A stretch of DNA of 64,000 bases from JABWBD01 sp040768665. GTDB lineage: Bacteria; Planctomycetota; Planctomycetia; Pirellulales; Thermoguttaceae. A model generated the notes under the pieces. It ran no database searches. It was not told where the DNA came from and was given only the letters and a program-made list of their open reading frames with translations. Shown piece by piece: positions 59,702-64,000 of this stretch. Within the stretch, counting starts at the first letter, position 1, and each line of letters opens with the position of its first letter. The stretch lies in NCBI GenBank assembly GCA_040768665.1, contig JAXGMN010000011.1:62001-126000 (forward strand), written 5' to 3'. Made by a program: the position numbers and the translations under genes.

Positions 59702-61033
59702 CTAATCCGCCTTGGAATGGTCTGGGGACGCCTGCGAAAAGGCCGTTTCTGCGTTTTCCAGCGTGGCACTTGGCCAGCGGTCCCCGAGCAGTCGGCGGAG
59801 CATTTCGACCGCCTGTTCGCGAGTTTGGCCAGTGTTCTGGAGGTGTCGCTGCCAGAAGACTTCCCACCAGTCCGGCGGTTGGATGTGCTCGCCCACGTAC
59901 TCGGTCGGTCGGCCGGTCGGTCCTTCCACCACCAGACTTCCGACGTAGTCGGCTTGTTGATAAACCCTGTTGATCTGCTCGGCAATGTCGGCCATATCGG
60001 CTTCCGAGACAACGCCGTTGCTGGTGGCCTTGTAGAACTGCACCGTGACCCGGACGGGATAACGGTCGTCTCGCTCGATCTCCAGTCCATCGATCTCGGT
60101 GAACGGTCCCTCAACCTCGCCATGCCCGATGACCGCTTCCTCGACATCGCTCAATTCGCAGGCAAGGCAGTACATGATGCCCGTGTCGCCCGCTGCGAAC
60201 CCGCCACCCACGGCGCGAGGAGCAGGCGGCTTCTGCTTAAGTGGCACCTGGATCAGCAGCACCATGTTCAGGCCTTCGCGATCGGCCGTAAGCTGTTCGC
60301 CCGCAACGAAATCAGACTTGTCGGCCGTGTTTGCCAGATAGTCGCTCTTCCGCTGGCCGGTAAGGCTGGCCCGTTCTCCGTTGTGGTTGAAGAACAGTCG
60401 CTGTCCCCAGGTACCACCGGCCTCGAAAGCGTCCCGCGTGTTGTCGATCACCGTGATGCTCGTACCTTCCCGCGTCGCGAGAATGGCCAGTACGGCGGGA
60501 TCGCCGGCCTGTGACTGGTAGTTGAACAGCACCGGGTTGAACTCGGCGACCCCCTCCTTGGGGATCGGTAAAAAGCACGCTTGCGCACTCACCAGGACAT
60601 GGGAGTCGCGATCTTCTGCCAATAGCGACTTTCGCTCCCCCTTCCAACTGTCCGGCTCATGCAGGTAGGCCCTCAGATTCCCAAGCAGTTCGCGGAGCGT
60701 GATCTTCTCCAACGGCGCATCTTTCTCGTTGCCAACCAGCAGGAAGAACTCGTCGGGTGGAATGTCTCCACTGAGATCTGTGAAGTTGGGGTATCGGATC
60801 ACTGGCATGCAGCTCAACTCGAAACGGTCGGTTCCAGGGATCCGGTGCTGCACCTGGATCGTCATGTCGCTGATATTGGGTCCCACGGCCGAGAAGTCGA
60901 ACCTGGCCGTGTCTTCCCAGGTGACGTCCAAGACGTGGAGGCCGTGCTTCGCGGCCAGGCCTCGTACCGATTCGTCATTAACCATTCCGGTGGTTTTGGC
61001 AATGACCTGCGAGTACTCGTCGGCGGTTTTCAT
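59702..61033 (-). CDS. Helicase-linked protein of unknown function
   Basis: 443 residues from ATG 61033, overlapping the helicase stop (ATGA). No signal, no membrane helix. N-terminal part alpha/beta (MKTADEYSQVIAKTTGMVND, ESVRGLAAKHGLHVLDVTWE). The middle has long conserved-looking blocks: NISDMTIQVQHRIPGTDRFE, ELSCMPVIRYPNFTDLSGD, HVLVSAQACFLPIPKEGVAE and FNPVLFNYQSQAGDPAVLAI, LATREGTSITVIDN. The last 90 residues are helical (AEQINRVYQQADYVGSLVVE, LQNTGQTREQAVEMLRRLLG). I do not recognise the family. Tight coupling to a helicase on an island suggests a shared DNA-handling or defence role. Confidence 0.7.
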   Translation of the reverse strand: MKTADEYSQVIAKTTGMVNDESVRGLAAKHGLHVLDVTWEDTARFDFSAVGPNISDMTIQVQHRIPGTDRFELSCMPVIRYPNFTDLSGDIPPDEFFLLVGNEKDAPLEKITLRELLGNLRAYLHEPDSWKGERKSLLAEDRDSHVLVSAQACFLPIPKEGVAEFNPVLFNYQSQAGDPAVLAILATREGTSITVIDNTRDAFEAGGTWGQRLFFNHNGERASLTGQRKSDYLANTADKSDFVAGEQLTADREGLNMVLLIQVPLKQKPPAPRAVGGGFAAGDTGIMYCLACELSDVEEAVIGHGEVEGPFTEIDGLEIERDDRYPVRVTVQFYKATSNGVVSEADMADIAEQINRVYQQADYVGSLVVEGPTGRPTEYVGEHIQPPDWWEVFWQRHLQNTGQTREQAVEMLRRLLGDRWPSATLENAETAFSQASPDHSKAD

Positions 61034-64000
61034 GGCGTTGTCTCCGAACCGTGAAGGAGATTTGGTAGGCCGTCAGATTGATGATCAGCGAAAATACGTT
61101 CTGGGGGCGCCAAGTTGATCCGGTACTGAAGCACCGTGTCCGGGTCCAGGTCGGTCTCGAATCGTTGCTGCAGGTAGCGGACGAGGTCCTCTTGCCGTGG
61201 TTGGCCAAGAACCATGCGGCAGGCGACGATTGTGCGGCGGAGATACTCCAATTGTTCGTGCTCGCGGCTCAATGGCAAGAGAGGAATGCAGCGATTGACT
61301 TGCTGGCCATCCTCGAGCTGGTAGATCCAGAAGGGTACCAAGTCGTCGTACTGCGGGTTCCGGTCGTTTTTGGCCTGCTGGAAGAGAATCTGCCAGACGT
61401 CGGCCAGGCGGGCGATCGGGTCGCTCTGTTGGAGGAAATGCAGGGGATACTTGCGCGCCACATTGCGTCGGATGGCGTGCCCTTTGTATCGGTGGACTCG
61501 GCCTTCCCGCTGTTCGAGGTCGATCGGGTTCGAGGGTAGATTCCAGTGGTAGACCTCGTTGCAGTACTGGTGAAAATCCAAGCCTTCCTGACCGATCGAG
61601 GTGGTGGCAAGGATGAACGGGCGAAACGGGGAGTTGAAAGCTGACCAGACCTGGTCCGACCGGGTTTCTGCGGCTTCCTCTTCGCCTCGCGCGTCCCCAA
61701 ACCGCAGCGCATAGCGGCAACGCATGCTGCGGCGCTTCAGCCTTTCCGACGCGCGGAGCTTGATTTCATCGTATTCAAGACTGACCGTGCGGATAGACAC
61801 CGCTTTGTGGACTTCGGCAGCAATCTCGCGGAAGGCTTTGTCAGGATCGACATCCACTAAGCCCAATGACTCCCGAACGGTGTGGACGTACTCGTCCATT
61901 ACGGCCTGGAGATTGCCCGTCGTGCTGTAGTCGAGAACGCTCTCCCAATACCTTGTATCCTCCGAGCGGTACAGCCCCCGCAGAAGCGTGATCGATTCCG
62001 GTAGGTTGAACAGAGTTCGGAAACCCATGGCGATCCGTGCGGCCGAGGGGAGCAGCCATTTCGAGGCATCTACGTCGGCGCCCGGATACTGCCGCAGCAG
62101 CGTCCGCAGCGCAACCGTGGCCGGCGACGCCAAGGCTGTCTTCGTCAGGACATCCAGCAAGTCGTCCGGAACGCGGCCGAGGCGCCGTGGCTTCCTGAAA
62201 TATCGCAGAAAGATCTCGACATGCTCTCCGAAGCGATTGCCGCTGCGGTCCGAGGAACGGACCATCTTCGGCCAGAGGTAACTCTCTTGGTCTCGCTCCC
62301 TACACGCCGATTCGTCGGCTTTCAGCCAACGCCATCCCGGACGGCGGAATCGACGGCGGTCAAGCAGTGCGAGGGCGGCCCAGTACCAGCGTTCGTCGGC
62401 AGCACCGCCCGTCTCGCGGTGTTTGGCGAGCACGGGCTCCAAGAGCGTACGAATTCGCTCGCAAGCCGTGTGTTCGACCTCGTTCTGGCTCGGGAGAACG
62501 CCGTCGCGAGCCAGTCCTGCGGTGATCTCCACCGGGTCAATCTCTGTTGCCGGGGTGAGGCTGGGGTAGACCAGTGGAAAGACCGACATGCCCGCAGCTC
62601 TCTTGGTTCCGGCCTTCGAGCCGGGGGCGAAGGTGAAGTTCAGCAAAGGGCGGCGGTGGCGTCGGAGCGTCAGATAGTTCGACTGCTGGTCGGAGGAGCG
62701 GACCATGCGGCGTTCCGCGTCGTGGCTTGCGAACATGGCGATGGCCTTGGGTACCACCAACCACGAGGAGAACACCAGCGACTTCGTGAAGCCCTGCAGG
62801 CCAGGATCTGCGTAGGGTCCACGCTCCGGGCGGTAGTATGGACATGCCGCCGGCACCCACAGCAGCTTCCAGGCTCCGTTCTCGACTTTGTTCTCCAGCA
62901 GGGTCCGCATCCGAGGGTTTGGCATCGGAAGGCGGCGGTAGCCGGATACTGCGGACCAATGGAGCACGGCCTCCCGTGCCTGACGGATTGCCAGGCGGAG
63001 GTCTGGCTCGAGTTCCGCCCGCTCCAACTCAGAGACCAGAGTCTCCTTGATCTTGTAGCCGCTGCGGTCCATCACATTGAACAGGTACGGCGCCGATTTC
63101 CAGTACTCGGTGGTGTCACCGGCCTTCAGTTGCCCGGCAATACGGTCGAGGGCAGCGAATGCGTTCAGATCAAGCGGTTCCACGGGGGCCGCTTTCGTGA
63201 GAGACTCGACGATCATTCCGCTTCGATCCACCGTCGATGCCAGCCGCTCCGTGCGGACCATGACCCGTCGGAGGCTCGACTCGGTCGCTTGCTTCGCCGC
63301 GTGCAGTAGCTGCCCGTCGTTCGGTCTCAGGCTGAGCAAAGCCGTTCGGTAGCGCCGGAGCTCCTCCTCGAACTGTGTCTCCTCCGCCGGCGCGTTGAAA
63401 AGGAACGTCGTGGTGCGAAGGAAGTCCTCGTAATGGTTGTCGCCGGCGCTGCCTTCCTGCTCATGGTACATCGTGTACATCTTGTAGGGAGTCGCCGAAA
63501 GGAGAATCACCCTGCAATCGCCGTGATCGAAGACGGCCCGGGCGAGCCGCGCCGCCTCGTTCTCCTCATCCAGGAGGTGTTTGAACCGTTGGAACTCGTC
63601 CAGGATGACGATGTCGGGCTCCAACGCATCGACGCAGCTTTCGGCCAGAATCCGTCGCAATTCTCCCACCATCCTGTTGCGGTCCTTCTTGTCCTCCACC
63701 GGCGGATCCTGGCGGTAGTAGGCGAAGCGATCCGCCAGCTCTTCGAATTGTTTGCGGATTCCATGGTGCTTCAGGTTCTCGACGAACCTCGTTGAAAGTT
63801 GCTCGTTGGGTTTTTCGGCAAGCTGACGAGGCAAGTAGTAATTCCGCCAGGGATCCTTGTCTGCGGTGCACTGAAGCAGGTTCTTTGGTCCGGTCCGATC
63901 GCCGAAGTCCCAGGCTTCACGGAGGATCTGATAGATTAGAGCCCGCTCCATTGCCAAGCCCGTCGAGGAGCGAAGGTTGAACGTCGTGCCCGGCGTGAAA
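61030..64000 (-). CDS. SNF2/DEAD-like superfamily-2 helicase (partial, N-terminus beyond window)
   Basis: About 990 residues visible; the frame is open through the right edge (PGTTFNLRSSTG precedes the ATG near 63951, which is not the true start). Helicase features: motif II DIVILDEFQRFKHLL (DEFQ instead of DEAD/DEAH), motif III VILLSATPYKMYTMYHEQ, a long insert with FTKSLVFSSWLVVPKAIAM (motif IV region), and RPFILATTSIGQEGLDFHQY, VYHWNLPSNPIDLEQREGRV with motif VI QREGRVHRYKG. The ATP-binding motif I must lie upstream. Similar helicases are known from phage-defence and DNA-repair islands. Overlaps the downstream companion by 4 bases. Confidence 0.85.
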   Translation of the reverse strand, partial: FTPGTTFNLRSSTGLAMERALIYQILREAWDFGDRTGPKNLLQCTADKDPWRNYYLPRQLAEKPNEQLSTRFVENLKHHGIRKQFEELADRFAYYRQDPPVEDKKDRNRMVGELRRILAESCVDALEPDIVILDEFQRFKHLLDEENEAARLARAVFDHGDCRVILLSATPYKMYTMYHEQEGSAGDNHYEDFLRTTTFLFNAPAEETQFEEELRRYRTALLSLRPNDGQLLHAAKQATESSLRRVMVRTERLASTVDRSGMIVESLTKAAPVEPLDLNAFAALDRIAGQLKAGDTTEYWKSAPYLFNVMDRSGYKIKETLVSELERAELEPDLRLAIRQAREAVLHWSAVSGYRRLPMPNPRMRTLLENKVENGAWKLLWVPAACPYYRPERGPYADPGLQGFTKSLVFSSWLVVPKAIAMFASHDAERRMVRSSDQQSNYLTLRRHRRPLLNFTFAPGSKAGTKRAAGMSVFPLVYPSLTPATEIDPVEITAGLARDGVLPSQNEVEHTACERIRTLLEPVLAKHRETGGAADERWYWAALALLDRRRFRRPGWRWLKADESACRERDQESYLWPKMVRSSDRSGNRFGEHVEIFLRYFRKPRRLGRVPDDLLDVLTKTALASPATVALRTLLRQYPGADVDASKWLLPSAARIAMGFRTLFNLPESITLLRGLYRSEDTRYWESVLDYSTTGNLQAVMDEYVHTVRESLGLVDVDPDKAFREIAAEVHKAVSIRTVSLEYDEIKLRASERLKRRSMRCRYALRFGDARGEEEAAETRSDQVWSAFNSPFRPFILATTSIGQEGLDFHQYCNEVYHWNLPSNPIDLEQREGRVHRYKGHAIRRNVARKYPLHFLQQSDPIARLADVWQILFQQAKNDRNPQYDDLVPFWIYQLEDGQQVNRCIPLLPLSREHEQLEYLRRTIVACRMVLGQPRQEDLVRYLQQRFETDLDPDTVLQYRINLAPPERIFADHQSDGLPNLLHGSETTP

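Overview
The window looks like a GC-rich planctomycete chromosome (Pirellulales or a relative). Support: three Gfo/Idh/MocA dehydrogenases (two with twin-arginine leaders), secreted glycan-active proteins (BNR propeller, heparinase II/III, ceramidase, broken anaerobic sulfatase maturase), a PEP-CTERM protein, DUF4350-like membrane proteins, an LRR protein with the planctomycete-style N-terminal anchor, and many degenerate transposases. There is no rRNA and no CRISPR array; one tRNA-Arg (CCU) is seen. The taxon is inferred from gene content only.

Layout. 0-12 kb is an accessory graveyard: a DUF4062/STAND NTPase in two pieces, transposase remnants, a multiply frameshifted anSME, a HAF-repeat PEP-CTERM protein, an RHS tip with a candidate cysteine-protease-like effector domain and membrane partner, a recombinase remnant, and two TAT-type Gfo/Idh/MocA proteins. 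13-18.4 kb holds two coupled genes for large membrane proteins with repeated GATase-like (DUF4350-type) domains. 18.6-21.1 kb is hemerythrin, then cysK-hydrogenase maturation protease-cNMP-domain protein with 4-nt overlaps. 21.2-26.5 kb (minus) is rpmB-gatC-gatA-orf-gatB-SAM hydrolase-lipoprotein. 26.8-30.9 kb is a sugar operon (fucose-isomerase-like, FGGY kinase, dehydrogenase). 31-34.2 kb is a hybrid histidine kinase, followed by a CelD-type acetyltransferase fused to two copies of a Cys-containing domain. 37.1-45 kb (minus) is a secreted degradation set: sialidase-like propeller, heparinase II/III, TAT-exported DHDPS/NAL-family protein, neutral ceramidase-like protein. 45-52.4 kb is accessory again: XisH-like and Rpn-like genes, a TacA/TacT-type toxin-antitoxin pair with a visible promoter/operator, a group II intron 3' remnant, an LRR protein and more fragments. 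From tRNA-Arg at 52.8 kb runs an island: tyrosine integrase, two HTH proteins, a truncated family-A DNA polymerase, a ceramidase N-terminal stub, unknown genes, and a coupled helicase plus 443-aa companion that runs off the right edge.

The most striking non-coding signal is a large set of short palindromic elements whose ends carry GGGGTCAG, GGTGTCAGG or GGGGACAG. At several places (420, 819/820, 4672/4676, 7042/7043, about 48440) a gene fragment begins or ends at, or within a few bases of, such an element, so they appear to mark recombination or deletion junctions. Three other repeat families also recur: the 'ggccgaaggcc...cctggggta' family, a 'ctagtgctcc' terminal-repeat element, and 'ctgttgaaaaa' ends.
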